In this document: positions 26,926-39,505 of the stretch, piece after piece
Position numbering within the stretch: the first letter of the stretch is position 1
Layout: each line of letters begins with the position of its first letter
Source of the DNA: Pseudorhodoferax sp. Leaf274
GTDB lineage: Bacteria; Pseudomonadota; Gammaproteobacteria; Burkholderiales; Burkholderiaceae_C
Assembly: GCF_001422445.1 (NCBI RefSeq)
Contig: NZ_LMNA01000027.1
Location: 186,001-250,000, forward strand
Length of the DNA stretch: 64,000 nt
Direction of reading: 5' to 3'
The notes under the pieces: generated by a model
Told to the model about the DNA's origin: nothing
The model's input: the letters and a program-made list of their open reading frames with translations, nothing else
Databases searched by the model: none
Translations under genes and position numbers: made by a program

Positions 26926-27933
26926 TCACCGGTTGGGGCCGCGCGCCGTGATGAAGCGCTGCAGCAGGCAGAACACGAACAGCAGCACGCCCACGACGAT
27001 GCGTGTCCACCAGGAGCTGAGCGTGCCGTCGAAGGAAATCAGCGTCTGGATGATCCCCAGCATCAGCACGCCAAAGAGCGTGCCCGCCAGGTAGCCCACG
27101 CCGCCCGACAGCAGCGTGCCGCCGATGACGACGGCGGCGATCGCGTCCAGTTCCAGCCCCAGCGCGTGCAGGCCGTAGCCCGACAGCATGTAGAACGTGA
27201 ACAGCACGCCGGCCAGAGCCGAACACAAACCCGACAGCGCGTACACGCCCACCAGCGTGCGCCGCACCGGCAGCCCCATGAGCCGGGCCGACTGCTCGTT
27301 GCCGCCGATGGCGTAGACGGTGCGGCCGAAGGGCGTGCAGTGCGCCACGAACATGGCCAGCGCCAGCACCGCCAGCGCGATCACCGCGGACAGCGACAGC
27401 GAGGTCTCGCCGGGCAGCGGGATGCGGATCTGCGCCAGCTCCGCATACGCCGCGCTGGTGATGCTGATGGAATCGATGCTGATCAGGTAGCACAGCCCGC
27501 GCGCGAGGAACATGCCGGCCAGCGTGACGATGAAGGGCTGCAGCCGGAAGCGCTCGATCAACAGCCCCATGAACGCGCCGAAGAGCGTGCCCATCGCCAG
27601 CACCAGCGGGATGGTGGACAGCGGGCTCCAGCCATGCCGCTCGACCAGCGTGGCCGAGACCATGGTGGTCAGGGCGATGACCGAGCCCACCGACAGGTCG
27701 ATGCCGCCCGTGAGGATCACGAAGCTCATGCCGATGGCCACCACCAGCACGAAGGCGTTGTCGATCAGCAGGTTCAAAAACACCTGGGCCGAGAAGAAGC
27801 CGTCGTAGCGCAGACCGCCCAGCGTGGCCACGGCCACGAACAAAGAGACGGTGGCGGCGAGCGGCAGGTATTTCGGGTCCAGCCGCGGCGCATGCGGCGT
27901 GGGCGCCATGGCGGGCGCGGGCACGCTGCTCAT
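26926..27933 (-). CDS. yjfF: Sugar ABC transporter permease, YjfF-type
   Basis: A 335-residue BPD-type sugar permease with about nine membrane helices. Family motifs are [20 protein letters not shown] (residue 65 region), [20 protein letters not shown] and the coupling region GRTVYAIGGNEQSARLMGLP. It pairs with YtfT to form the membrane channel of a galactofuranose/arabinose-type importer in Escherichia coli. ATG 27933 overlaps the ytfT stop (ATGA). It ends seven bases before the dehydratase gene. Confidence 0.92.
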   Translation of the reverse strand: MSSVPAPAMAPTPHAPRLDPKYLPLAATVSLFVAVATLGGLRYDGFFSAQVFLNLLIDNAFVLVVAIGMSFVILTGGIDLSVGSVIALTTMVSATLVERHGWSPLSTIPLVLAMGTLFGAFMGLLIERFRLQPFIVTLAGMFLARGLCYLISIDSISITSAAYAELAQIRIPLPGETSLSLSAVIALAVLALAMFVAHCTPFGRTVYAIGGNEQSARLMGLPVRRTLVGVYALSGLCSALAGVLFTFYMLSGYGLHALGLELDAIAAVVIGGTLLSGGVGYLAGTLFGVLMLGIIQTLISFDGTLSSWWTRIVVGVLLFVFCLLQRFITARGPNR

Positions 27934-28949
27934 CGCAGGCCTCCCGCGGGCCGCACGGCCAGCACGCGCAGCGCGCTGCGGAACTCGGCCGATTGCAGCA
28001 GCATCACGGCGAACACCACGACGGCCTTGACCACGAGGTTGATCTCGGGCGGCACGCCCAGCGAGTAGATGGCGTAGGTCAGCGTCTGGATGATCAGCGC
28101 GCCGATCACGCTGCCCACCAGGCTGAAGCGCCCGCCCGTCAGCAGCGTGCCGCCCAGCGTCACGGCCAGGATCGCGTCGAGCTCCAGCAGCTGGCCGGCG
28201 TTGTTGGCGTCGGCGCTCTTGATGTTGGAGCTGATCAGCAGGCCCGCCATGCCGGCACACAGACCGCAGACCGCGTAGGCGCCCAGCACCAGCCGTTTCG
28301 CCTGCACGCCGGCCACGCGCGCGGCCGTGGGGTTGATGCCTACCGACTGGATGAACAGGCCCAGCGCGCTGCGCGTGGCGGCCAGGTACAAGAGGCCGAA
28401 CACGGCCGCCACCACGAACACCGAGAACGGCAGCCCCAGCAGGTAGCCACCGCCCAGGAAGAAGAAGGGCTTGTGGTAGACCGTGAGGATCTGCCCGTCG
28501 GTGATCAACTGCGCGACGCCGCGGCCGGCCACCATGAGGATCAGCGTGGCGATGATGGGCTGCATGCCCGCGCCGGCGACCAGCACGCCGTTCCACAGCC
28601 CGCAGGCCAGCGCCACGCCCAGCGCAGCCACGATGGCCAGCGGCAGGCCGAAGCGCGCCGTGCCGTCCACGTTGCCGCCGATGGTCCAGGCCGCGACGGC
28701 CGCGCTGATGGCCACCACGGCGCCCACCGAGATGTCGATGCCGCGCGTGGCGATCACCAGCGTCATGCCCAGGGACACGAGGATCAGCGGCGCGGCGCGG
28801 TTCAGGATGTCGATGAGGCTGCCGTACAGATGGCCCTCGCGCCACTCGATGCGCAGAAAGCCGGGGTTGAAGGCGGCGTTGACGATGAGCAGGATGGCGA
28901 GCGTGACGAGCGGCCAGGCCAGGCGGTGTTGCATCCAGCGGGTCAGCAT
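27930..28949 (-). CDS. ytfT: Sugar ABC transporter permease, YtfT-type
   Basis: A 339-residue permease. The typical GMTLVIATRGIDISVGAVVA motif, ILMVAGRGVAQLITDGQ and SVGINPTAARVAGVQAKRLV (coupling loop) are visible, with the end LLQSAEFRSALR. Start ATG 28949 is chosen because homology begins at once with RLAWPLVTLAILLIVN. The upstream neighbour ytfR lies 346 bases away across an unusual inverted-repeat element, although a 118-codon open frame bridges the gap. Confidence 0.92.
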   Translation of the reverse strand: MLTRWMQHRLAWPLVTLAILLIVNAAFNPGFLRIEWREGHLYGSLIDILNRAAPLILVSLGMTLVIATRGIDISVGAVVAISAAVAAWTIGGNVDGTARFGLPLAIVAALGVALACGLWNGVLVAGAGMQPIIATLILMVAGRGVAQLITDGQILTVYHKPFFFLGGGYLLGLPFSVFVVAAVFGLLYLAATRSALGLFIQSVGINPTAARVAGVQAKRLVLGAYAVCGLCAGMAGLLISSNIKSADANNAGQLLELDAILAVTLGGTLLTGGRFSLVGSVIGALIIQTLTYAIYSLGVPPEINLVVKAVVVFAVMLLQSAEFRSALRVLAVRPAGGLR

Positions 28950-29295
28950 CCGGGCTCCCTGTGCAGGGGGTGACGTGGCGCGCGGGCCGAGGCCACCGGG
29001 AGGCCCCTTCCGCGAATGTCCCCCGCCTGGGCCGCAGGCGGCCCAGGCTCCTCCTTGATTTCGCTGCAGGGGCCTCCCAGTACCCTCGACCCTGGACACG
29101 TCGCGTCGTGCTGGCCCATGCGACGCGACGCTGCCAGACCGCGACGATGGTGTGCTCCACGCAGCGAAATAAAGGAGGAGGCCTTGCCCGCCTTGACGGC
29201 CCCAGGCCGGCAAGGCGGGCAAGGCCGGGGGACATTCGCGGAGTGGAGCACACCGTCGGCGTGGTCCCGCGCCAAGCGTGCAAACTGGTGTCGCG

Positions 29296-29299
<4 letters not shown>
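28943..29299 (-). other. Bridging open frame (118 codons) between ytfR and ytfT
   Basis: ATG 29299 overlaps the ytfR stop (ATGA) and the frame ends at TGA 28945-28943, just inside the ytfT start. The product (MTRHQFARLARDHADGVLHS onward) is rich in Arg, Gly and Pro, reads through inverted-repeat arms, and has no known domain. It is probably not a functional protein, but its exact fit to the two genes is notable. Confidence 0.3.
28998..29254. repeat. Composite of two inverted hairpin units (REP/BIME-like) in the ytfR-ytfT gap
   Basis: The 346-base gap holds two similar units in opposite orientation. Unit 1 (28998-29078) has outer arms GGGAGGCCCCT/AGGGGCCTCCC and an inner stem GCCTGGGCC (29025-29033)/GGCCCAGGC (29040-29048). 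Unit 2 (29149-29254) has outer arms GGTGTGCTCCAC/GTGGAGCACACC and an inner stem GCCTTGCCCGCCTTG (29181-29195)/CAAGGCGGGCAAGGC (29211-29225). Between units, conserved blocks pair: TCCGCGAATGTCCCCCG (29009-29025) with its exact complement at 29226-29242, and TCCTCCTTGATTTCGCTGC (29049-29067) with 18 of 19 bases at 29161-29179. A third stem, CGTCGCGTCG/CGACGCGACG (29099-29108/29121-29130), sits in the middle. Confidence 0.75.
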
Positions 29300-30806
<1,507 letters not shown>

Positions 30807-30810
<4 letters not shown>

Positions 30811-32035
30811 GCCTTGTTCTTGTGGTAAACGTCGATGAACACGGCCGCCAGCAACACCAGCCCCTTGATGACCTGCTGGTAGTCGATCCCGATGCCCAGG
30901 ATCGACATGCCGTTGTTCATCACGCCCATGATGAACGCGCCGATCACCGCGCCCATGACCTTGCCCACGCCGCCGGAAGCCGAGGCCCCACCGATGAAGC
31001 AGGCCGCGATCACGTCGAGCTCGAAGCCCAGGCCGGCCTTGGGGGTGGCGGTGTTGAGCCGCGCCGCGAACACCAGGCCGGCCAGTGCCGCCAGCACGCC
31101 CATGTTGACGAAGGTGAGGAACGACAGGCGCCGGGTGTCGATCCCCGACAGCCGCGCGGCCTTCTCGTTGCCGCCCAGCGCATAGACGCGCCGGCCGATG
31201 GTGGTGCGCCGCGTGACGAAGTCGAACAACAGGATCAGCAGCGCCATGACCACCAGCACGTTGGGCAGGCCGCGGTACGAGGCCAGCAGCCACGAGAAGC
31301 CGACCAGCAGCGCGGCGAACACGACGGTCTTGGCCACGAAGAAGCCGCCCGGCTCGCTCGTGATGCCGTGTGCGCGCTGGCGCTGGCGCGCGCGCCACCC
31401 GGTCCACACGAACAGCAGCGCGGCCGCCACGCCCAGCAGCAGCGTGAGCAGGCGCAGGTTCTGCTGCCCCGGCGTGGGCGGCGCGGCCAGCGGGTCGGGG
31501 ATGAAGCCCGAGCTCAGCGCCTGGAACACGTCGGGAAACGGCCCCACCGACTGCCCCGCCAGCAGCGCCAGCGCGAGCCCCTTGAACACCAGCATGCCCG
31601 CCAGCGTGACGATGAAGGACGGGATGCGCGCATAGGCCACGAACCAGCCCTGCGCCGCGCCGATGACGCCGCCGCACAGCAGGCAGGCCACGGTGGCCGG
31701 CAGCACGGGCCAGTCGTGCTGCACCATGAGCACGGCCGCCAGCGCACCGACGAAGCCGCAGACGGAGCCCACCGACAGGTCGATGTGCCCCGCCACGATG
31801 ACCAGCAGCATGCCCAGCGCCATGATGACGATGTAGCTGTTCTGCAGCACCAGGTTGGTCAGGTTCAGCGGCTGCATCAGCGTGCCGTCGGTCATGACCT
31901 GGAAGAACACCATGATCGCCACCAGGCTCAGCAACATGCCGTATTCGCGGAAGTTGTGGCGCAGGTAGCTGCCCAGGGAGGGCGCCGGGGCGGCGGGCGC
32001 GGTCTGCGCAGTGCGCGCGGAAACGGTGTCTTCGG

Positions 32036-32039
<4 letters not shown>
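30807..32039 (-). CDS. gguB: Multiple-sugar ABC transporter permease, GguB-type
   Basis: A 410-residue permease, longer than YtfT/YjfF, as usual for GguB/XylH. Family marks are [40 protein letters not shown] and the coupling loop [40 protein letters not shown] and the C-terminal [14 protein letters not shown] follow. Start ATG 32039 overlaps the gguA stop and its stop overlaps the ytfR start, so the three are translationally coupled. With GguA and ChvE it imports L-arabinose, D-galactose, glucose or xylose in relatives. Confidence 0.92.
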
Positions 32040-33583
<1,544 letters not shown>

Positions 33584-33600
33584 GGCCCTTGCCCCGGCGA

Positions 33601-34665
33601 TTACTTGATCTGGGCGGCCTTGTAGTAGCCGCTGCCGACCAGCACCGGCTCCCAGTTGGCCTTGTCCACCGTCACCGGCTTGAGCAGGTAGGACGGCACG
33701 ACCTTCACGCCGTTGTTGTAGGTCTTGGTGTCGTTGACCTCGGGCGCCTTGCCCGAGACCACTGCGTCCACCATGTTGGCCGCCACCTTGGCCAGCTCGC
33801 GCGTGTCCTTGAAGATGGTGGAGTACTGCTCGCCGCGCAGGATCGACTTGACGGACTGCACCTCGGCGTCCTGCCCGCTCACGACGGGGCACGGCGTCTG
33901 CTTGGTGCAGTAGCCCACGCCCTTGAGCGACGAGAGGATGCCGATGGACAGGCCGTCGTAGGGGGAGAGCACGGCATCGACCTTGGCATTGCCGTAGAAG
34001 GCCGACAGCAGGTTGTCCATGCGCGCCTGGGCGACGGCGCCGTCCCAGCGCAGCGTGCCGACCTTGTCCATGCCCATCTGCTTGCTGCGCACGACCAGCT
34101 TGCCGCTGTCGATGTAGGGCTTCAGGACCGACATCGCGCCGTCGTAGAAGAAGAAGGCGTTGTTGTCGTCCGGCGAGCCGCCGAAGAGCTCGATGTTGAA
34201 CGGGCCCTTGCCGCTCTTCAAGCCCAGCGCGTCGACGATGGAGGACGCCTGCAGCACGCCCACCTGGAAGTTGTCGAAGGTGGCGTAATAGTCCACGTTC
34301 TTCGAGCCCTTGATGAGCCGGTCGTAGGCGATGACCTTCACGCCCTTGTCGGCCGCGTTCTGCAGCGCCTTGGAGAGCGTGGTGCCGTCGATGGAGGCGA
34401 TCACGAGCACCTTGGCGCCCTTGGTCACCATGTTCTCGATCTGCGCCAGCTGGTTGGGGATGTCGTCGTCGGCGTACTGCAGGTCGGTCTTGTAGCCGCG
34501 CTCCTTCAGCACCTTGACCATGTTGTTGCCGTCGTCGATCCAGCGGGCCGAGGACTTGGTGGGCATGGAGATGCCGACCATGCCCTTGTCCTGGGCCTGC
34601 GCCCAGGGCGCGAGGGCCAGCACGGTGGCGGCCGCGACGAGGGTCTTGAGGAATGTGCGCTTCAT
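33601..34665 (-). CDS. chvE: Multiple-sugar-binding periplasmic protein, ChvE-type
   Basis: A 354-residue periplasmic sugar-binding protein. The signal peptide ends PWAQAQD. Mature family segments include [40 protein letters not shown] and [20 protein letters not shown], all matching ChvE/MmsE/XylF-type proteins that bind L-arabinose, D-galactose, glucose and related sugars. It is second in the operon, after ytfQ and before gguAB. No VirA-type partner is present, so an uptake role is the simple reading. Confidence 0.93.
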   Translation of the reverse strand: MKRTFLKTLVAAATVLALAPWAQAQDKGMVGISMPTKSSARWIDDGNNMVKVLKERGYKTDLQYADDDIPNQLAQIENMVTKGAKVLVIASIDGTTLSKALQNAADKGVKVIAYDRLIKGSKNVDYYATFDNFQVGVLQASSIVDALGLKSGKGPFNIELFGGSPDDNNAFFFYDGAMSVLKPYIDSGKLVVRSKQMGMDKVGTLRWDGAVAQARMDNLLSAFYGNAKVDAVLSPYDGLSIGILSSLKGVGYCTKQTPCPVVSGQDAEVQSVKSILRGEQYSTIFKDTRELAKVAANMVDAVVSGKAPEVNDTKTYNNGVKVVPSYLLKPVTVDKANWEPVLVGSGYYKAAQIK

Positions 34666-34694
34666 GGCGAGTCTCTTTGTTGTGGGGGATGCGA

Positions 34695-35690
34695 TCAGTA
34701 CTTGCGCTTCGGGAACTCCGCCGCCGCCGTCTCCATCGGGAAGATGCTCTCCACCGTCTCGATGCGCTTGGGGATGGTCTTGCCGGCCACGATGTCCTTC
34801 ACCGCCGTCATGAGCTGCGGCCCCAGCAGCGGGCTGCATTCCACCGACACGTTGAGCTTGCCGGCGATCATGGCCTCGAAGGCGCCCTTCACGGCGTCGA
34901 TGGAGATGATGGTGATGTCCTTGGCGGGCTTGAGGCCGGCCTCCTCGATGGCCTGGATCGCGCCGATGGCCATGTCGTCGTTGTGCGCGTAGAGCACGTT
35001 GATGCCCTTGCCCTCGGCCTTGAGGAAGGCTTCCATCACCTCCTTGCCCTTGGCGCGCGTGAAGTCGCCGGTCTGGCTGCGCACGATCTTGAACTTCGGG
35101 TCGGCCTTGATGATTTCCTCGAAGCCCTTCTTGCGGTCGATGGCCGGGGCCGAGCCCACGGTGCCCTGCAGCTCGACGATGCGCACCTCGCCCTTCTGGT
35201 CCTTCATCTTGTCGACCAGCCAGCGGCCGGCCTTGCGGCCTTCCTCGACGAAGTCCGAGCCCATGAAGGTGACGTAGAGCGAGGTGTCCTTCGAATTCAC
35301 CGCGCGGTCGGTCAGCACCACGGGAATCTTGGCGGCCTTGGCTTCGCGCAGCACGTTGTCCCAGCCCGATTCGACGACCGGCGAGAACGCGATCACGTCG
35401 ACCTTCTGCGCGATGAAGGCGCGGATGGCCTTGATCTGGTTCTCCTGCTTCTGCTGCGCGTCGGAGAACTTGAGCTCGATGCCGGCGTCCTTGGCCGCGG
35501 CCTTGATGGATTCGGTGTTGGCGGTGCGCCATTCGCTCTCGGCGCCGACCTGGCTGAAGCCCAGCACGATCTTCTTCTGGGCGAAGGCCTGGCCCGGCAG
35601 CACGCTGCCAAGGGCGAGCGCCGCGGCGGCGGCAACGAGGTCTCTGCGGTTCAGGGCGATGCTGTTCAGGGCGGTGCGGTCTTGTGGCAT
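34695..35690 (-). CDS. ytfQ: Sugar ABC transporter substrate-binding protein, YtfQ-type
   Basis: A 331-residue periplasmic binding protein. The signal peptide carries a twin-arginine-like [16 protein letters not shown] and ends AFAQ. Family segments are [40 protein letters not shown] and [20 protein letters not shown], close to YtfQ, the galactofuranose-binding protein of E. coli. It is the first gene of a nine-gene operon; its own ABC partners (YtfR, YtfT, YjfF) are separated from it by the complete ChvE-GguA-GguB system. Confidence 0.92.
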   Translation of the reverse strand: MPQDRTALNSIALNRRDLVAAAAALALGSVLPGQAFAQKKIVLGFSQVGAESEWRTANTESIKAAAKDAGIELKFSDAQQKQENQIKAIRAFIAQKVDVIAFSPVVESGWDNVLREAKAAKIPVVLTDRAVNSKDTSLYVTFMGSDFVEEGRKAGRWLVDKMKDQKGEVRIVELQGTVGSAPAIDRKKGFEEIIKADPKFKIVRSQTGDFTRAKGKEVMEAFLKAEGKGINVLYAHNDDMAIGAIQAIEEAGLKPAKDITIISIDAVKGAFEAMIAGKLNVSVECSPLLGPQLMTAVKDIVAGKTIPKRIETVESIFPMETAAAEFPKRKY

Positions 35691-35787
35691 GGCGTTGTCT
35701 CCTGCTGGTTTGGTAGGGCGGTATCCGCGTCTTGCTATGGCTAGAGCGGCTTGCCGGAGCCGGGCGCCAGTGTAAGAATGAAAAATG

Positions 35788-35833
35788 TATCAATCCAATT
35801 GTTTTTTGGACAAAACCGATATCAATTCAATCA
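35788..35833. promoter_or_regulatory. Direct repeats in the ytfQ/LysR divergent promoter region
   Basis: TATCAATCCAATTG (35788-35801) and TATCAATTCAATCA (35820-35833) are near-identical and start 32 bases apart, about three helical turns. They lie in an unusually AT-rich stretch between two divergent genes, just before the LysR ATG. They are good candidates for binding by that regulator, controlling ytfQ onward and itself. Confidence 0.6.
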
Positions 35834-35846
35834 TCAGGAAAACCCG

Positions 35847-36794
35847 ATGTCGCACTGGTTTCTGCAGGCCCGGCTCAAGACGCGCCAACTGCTGCTGCTG
35901 TCCGCGCTGGCCGAAGAGGGCAACATCCACGCCGCCGCGCGCCAGCTCAGCATGACGCAGCCGGCCGCCTCCAAGTTGCTCAAGGACCTGGAGGATGTGC
36001 TGGAGGTGCCGCTGTTCGAGCGGCTGCCGCGCGGCATGCGCCCCACCTGGTACGGCGAGACCATGATCCGCCATGCGCGCCAGGCGCTGGCGAGCCTGAA
36101 CCAGGCGCACGAGGAGCTCAGCGCGCTGAAGGCCGGGCGCTACGGGCAGGTGGCCGTGGGCGCGATCACGGCGCCGGCGTTGGCCCTGCTGCCGCCGGCC
36201 ATCGCCATGGTCAAGCGCGAGCAGCCCAGCCTGCGCGTGGCGCTGGAGATCGAGAACAGCCCGCCCCTGATCGAGCGCTTGCGCCAGGGCAAGCTGGACA
36301 TCGCGGTGGCGCGCTTCTTCGCCGGCGAGGACAAGACCAACCTGCGCTACGAGGCCGTGACGGGCGAGCCCGTCTGCGCCGTGGCGCGGCCGGGCCATCC
36401 GCTGGCCGGTGCGAGCGGGCTCACGCTGGCGGATGTGGTGCAGGCCGGCTGGATCGTGCCGCCGGCCAGCAGCGTGCTGCGGCACCGCTTCGATCTGATG
36501 TTCCAGGAGGCCGGCCTGGAGCCGCCCTTCAACGTGATCGAGAGCGCGGCCATCCTGTTCATCACGCGCATGCTGCAGCAAAGCGACATGCTGTGCGTGG
36601 TGGCGACCGAGGTGGCGCGCTACTACGCGGCGCACGGCATCGTCAGCGTGCTGCCGCTGGACATGCCCTGCCACATGGACGACTTCGGTCTCATCACGCG
36701 CAGCGACCGGCTGCTCTCGCCGGGCGCCACGCTGCTGATGCAGGCGCTGCGCACGGCCGCGTTCTCGGCCTATGGCAAGCGCATGGACAGCTGA
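35847..36794 (+). CDS. LysR-family regulator (GbpR-like)
   Basis: A 315-residue LysR protein. The N-terminal helix-turn-helix includes LKTRQLLLLSALAEEGNIHA and MTQPAASKLLKDLEDVL; the effector domain begins YGQVAVGAITAPALALLPPA. This N-terminus, with the RQLLLLSALAEEGNIH variant, matches GbpR/galactose-type regulators that sit beside chvE genes. ATG 35847 has a CAGGAA ribosome site; an upstream in-frame start at 35751 lies inside the promoter region and is less likely. It is divergent from the sugar-transport operon and probably senses the same sugars. Confidence 0.88.
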   Translation: MSHWFLQARLKTRQLLLLSALAEEGNIHAAARQLSMTQPAASKLLKDLEDVLEVPLFERLPRGMRPTWYGETMIRHARQALASLNQAHEELSALKAGRYGQVAVGAITAPALALLPPAIAMVKREQPSLRVALEIENSPPLIERLRQGKLDIAVARFFAGEDKTNLRYEAVTGEPVCAVARPGHPLAGASGLTLADVVQAGWIVPPASSVLRHRFDLMFQEAGLEPPFNVIESAAILFITRMLQQSDMLCVVATEVARYYAAHGIVSVLPLDMPCHMDDFGLITRSDRLLSPGATLLMQALRTAAFSAYGKRMDS

Positions 36795-37580
36795 TCAGAC
36801 CCAGCCGGCGTCCACCGTGAACTCCTGCGCCGTGCACATCCTGGCGTCGTCGGACGCCAGGAACAGCACCATGGCGGCGATGTCGTGCGGCGCCAGCTTG
36901 TCGGGCAGGCACTGGTTGCGGGCCAGCTCCTTCTCGCCCTCGGCATCGAGCCAGAGGCGGATCTGCCGCTCGGTCATGACCCAGCCGGGCGACACGGTGT
37001 TGATGCGGATGCGGTCGGCCCCCAGCGTGCGCGCCAGGCCGCGCGTGAGCCCGTTGACGGACGACTTGGCGATCGCGTAGACCGGGTAGCCCGTGCCCTT
37101 GCCCTGCCAGCCCGTGGAGCCCAGGTTGACGACGGAGCCGGCGCCGAGCCGGCGCATGCCCGGCACCACGGCCTGGATCGCGAAGAAGGCCGGCCGCTCG
37201 TTGATGGCGATGCGGTCGTCGTAGTAGGCCGGCGTGACCGATTCCAGCGTGTGCCTGTCGTCGCTGGCCACGTTGTTCACAAGCACCGCGAAGTCGCCCA
37301 GCGCCGCCTGCGCGTCGGCGATGGCGGCCTGCAGCGCGGCGATGTCGCGCACGTCGCAGGTGCGCCACCAGACCTCGCCGTGGCCGGCCTGGGCCAGGCC
37401 TTCTGCCAGCGCGCGGCTGGCCGCCTCCGCAACGTCGACGAAGGCCACGCGCGCGCCTTGGGCCGCCAGCGCGGAGACGATGGCCGCGCCGATGCCGCTG
37501 CCCCCGCCCGTCACGAAGCAGTTGCGCCCGCGCAGGCTGGGGTATGAGGTGCGGGTGTCTCCGGGGAATGTGTTTGACAT
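36795..37580 (-). CDS. Short-chain dehydrogenase, probable sugar 1-dehydrogenase
   Basis: This 261-residue classical SDR has the cofactor motif VTGGGSGIGAAI near residue 24, NNVAS in place of NNAG, catalytic Ser in NLGSTGWQ and Tyr-x3-Lys in YAIAK. The layout resembles L-arabinose/D-galactose 1-dehydrogenases, which make the 1,4-lactone used by the lactonase encoded next door. The divergent neighbours and the arabonate dehydratase genes support that role; other polyol or sugar SDRs look similar. Its last base abuts the end of the convergent LysR gene (36794/36795). Confidence 0.8.
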   Translation of the reverse strand: MSNTFPGDTRTSYPSLRGRNCFVTGGGSGIGAAIVSALAAQGARVAFVDVAEAASRALAEGLAQAGHGEVWWRTCDVRDIAALQAAIADAQAALGDFAVLVNNVASDDRHTLESVTPAYYDDRIAINERPAFFAIQAVVPGMRRLGAGSVVNLGSTGWQGKGTGYPVYAIAKSSVNGLTRGLARTLGADRIRINTVSPGWVMTERQIRLWLDAEGEKELARNQCLPDKLAPHDIAAMVLFLASDDARMCTAQEFTVDAGWV

Positions 37581-37596
37581 ATTCAGTTTGCTATCG

Positions 37597-37622
37597 TTCA
37601 AAGACAAAATCGTCTCTTTCAA
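37597..37622. promoter_or_regulatory. Imperfect inverted repeat between the sugar dehydrogenase and lactonase genes
   Basis: TTCAAAGAC (37597-37605) and GTCTCTTTCAA (37612-37622) form an inverted repeat with one extra base, in the short AT-rich divergent region. It could be an operator for a regulator of the sugar pathway. Confidence 0.4.
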
Positions 37623-37628
37623 ATATGA

Positions 37629-38603
37629 ATGTGCCTTGATACGATGCGCCGCGTCAAGCCCCCGCCCATGCCGCACGATCCCAAGCCCATGCCTGCCGCG
37701 CCGCGGCCCCTGTCCGCGCCGCGTTGCGTGTGGGCTGCCGATGCCCTGCTCGGCGAAGGCGCGCTGTGGTCGCCGCGCACGCAAGCGCTGTGGTGGGTCG
37801 ACATCCTGGGCCGGCGGCTGCACCGCTGGCGCTGGCAGGACGGCGCACGCAGCAGCTGGGAGTTCGGCGAAGAGGTCTCGGCCGTGGCCGAATGCGGCGA
37901 TGGCACGGACGGCACCGGCCTGCTGCTGGCGCTGCGGCACGGCTTCGCCACCTTCGATCCGCAGGACGGGCGGCTCACGCCGCTGCACCGGCCCGCGGGC
38001 GAGCCCGCGCACAACCGCTTCAACGACGGCAAGTGCGATGCGCAGGGCCGCTTCTGGGCCGGCAGCATGGACTTCGACTGCGCCGCGCCCACCGGTGCGC
38101 TGTACCGCTTCGATCCCGATGGCGGCTGCAGCCGGCACGACGGCGGCTTCGCCGTCACCAACGGCCCCACCTGGTCGCGCGACGGCGGCACCATGTACTT
38201 CAACGACACCGTGCAGGCGCAGGTGCTGGCCTACGACTTCGACACCGTGGCCGGCACGGTCTCCGGGCGCAGGCCCTGGCTGCGCTTCGCCGCGCAGGAC
38301 GGCGTGCCCGACGGCATGTGCACCGACGCGGCCGGACGTATCTGGATCGCGCACTGGGGCGGCGGCTGCGTGAGCTGCCACGACCCCGAGAGCGCGGCCG
38401 AGCTGTGCCGCATCGCGCTGCCCGCGCGCCAGATCACGAGCTGCGCCTTCGGCGGGCCCGACCTCTGCACGCTGTTCGTCACCAGCGCCGCCACCGGGCT
38501 GGATGCCGCGGCCCGCGCCGCGCAGCCGCTGGCCGGCGCACTGTTCGCCGTGGCGCTGGACAGTCCTGGCCTGCCGGCCCACCGCTTCGGAGACAAGGCT
38601 TGA
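37629..38603 (+). CDS. SMP-30/gluconolactonase-family lactonase (probable L-arabinolactonase)
   Basis: A 324-residue six-bladed beta-propeller lactonase. Metal-ligand motifs of the SMP-30 family are visible: Glu in LLGEGALWSP, Asn in HNRFNDGKCDAQGRFWAGSM, Asn in VTNGPTWSRDG and Asp in GVPDGMCTDAAGRIWIAHW. It would open a sugar 1,4-lactone, probably L-arabino- or D-galactono-lactone, to the aldonate. ATG 37629 is the longest start; ATG 37644 or 37668 would trim a poorly conserved N-terminus. The TGA overlaps the TTG of the epimerase gene. Confidence 0.85.
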   Translation: MCLDTMRRVKPPPMPHDPKPMPAAPRPLSAPRCVWAADALLGEGALWSPRTQALWWVDILGRRLHRWRWQDGARSSWEFGEEVSAVAECGDGTDGTGLLLALRHGFATFDPQDGRLTPLHRPAGEPAHNRFNDGKCDAQGRFWAGSMDFDCAAPTGALYRFDPDGGCSRHDGGFAVTNGPTWSRDGGTMYFNDTVQAQVLAYDFDTVAGTVSGRRPWLRFAAQDGVPDGMCTDAAGRIWIAHWGGGCVSCHDPESAAELCRIALPARQITSCAFGGPDLCTLFVTSAATGLDAAARAAQPLAGALFAVALDSPGLPAHRFGDKA

Positions 38604-39505
38604 CCCATCCCCAACACCCCGTGCGCTGGCTGCGCCACGCAGGCCAGGAACTCGGCCTCGTGCCCTCGCTGGGCGGCGCGGTCGCGGCCTGGCGCTGCGC
38701 GCGGCCCGACGGCAGCCAGCTGGACCTCTGGCGCCCCTGGGACGGCCAGGCTGCCGACCTCTACCAGCTGGCCTCGTTCGCGATGCTGCCCTGGTCCAAC
38801 CGCATCGCGCAGGGCGGCTTCACGCAGGACGGCCACCTGCACGCCATGCAGCCCAACCGCGCAGGCGAGCCCTACCCCATCCATGGCGATGGCTGGCTGC
38901 AGGCCTGGTCGCTGGAGCAGCCGGCCCCCGACACGCTGCGCATGGCGCTGCGCTCGCGCAACTTCGGCGGCAACCCCTACGACTACGCGGCCACGCAGCA
39001 CTTTCGCCTGGTGCCGGGCGGGCTCGACCAGACGGTCGAGGTGCAGCACCTGGGCGCCGCGCCGCTGCCCTATGGCCTGGGCCTGCACCCCTGGTTCTCG
39101 CGCACGCCGGGCATGCGCGTGCAGGCCGATGTCGACGGCGTGTGGCTGAGCGGCAAGGATCCGATCCCGACCGGCTACACCCGGGATCTGCCGGCCGACT
39201 GGGACCTCAACGCCGGCATTCCCGCGCACGGCAGCTTCATCGACAACGGCTACGGCGGCTGGCAGGGCCAGGCCCGCATCGACTGGCCCGAGCACGGCCT
39301 GCGGCTCACGCTGAGCACGCCCGACCCCGGAGCATCCGCGCCCTGCTGCCTGGTCTACCGGCCGCCCCACGGCCCGGCGCTGTGCTTCGAGCCGATCACG
39401 CACCCCATCAACGCCTTCCACATGCCCGGCCGCCCTGGCCTGCGCGTGCTGGCGCACGGCCAGGCGCTGCGCCTGCACGTGCAGTGGCGCTTCGGCAGCC
39501 TCTGA
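38600..39505 (+). CDS. Aldose 1-epimerase (mutarotase)
   Basis: A 301-residue galactose-mutarotase-like protein that interconverts sugar anomers. Catalytic His candidates are in YPIHGDGWLQAW and LGLHPWFSR, and the Glu is in ALCFEPITHPINAFH. Start TTG 38600 is chosen because GGAG lies seven bases upstream and because TTGA overlaps the lactonase stop; GTG 38621 is possible but has no ribosome site. Supplying the right anomer to the sugar 1-dehydrogenase fits the cluster. Confidence 0.87.
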   Translation: MTHPQHPVRWLRHAGQELGLVPSLGGAVAAWRCARPDGSQLDLWRPWDGQAADLYQLASFAMLPWSNRIAQGGFTQDGHLHAMQPNRAGEPYPIHGDGWLQAWSLEQPAPDTLRMALRSRNFGGNPYDYAATQHFRLVPGGLDQTVEVQHLGAAPLPYGLGLHPWFSRTPGMRVQADVDGVWLSGKDPIPTGYTRDLPADWDLNAGIPAHGSFIDNGYGGWQGQARIDWPEHGLRLTLSTPDPGASAPCCLVYRPPHGPALCFEPITHPINAFHMPGRPGLRVLAHGQALRLHVQWRFGSL

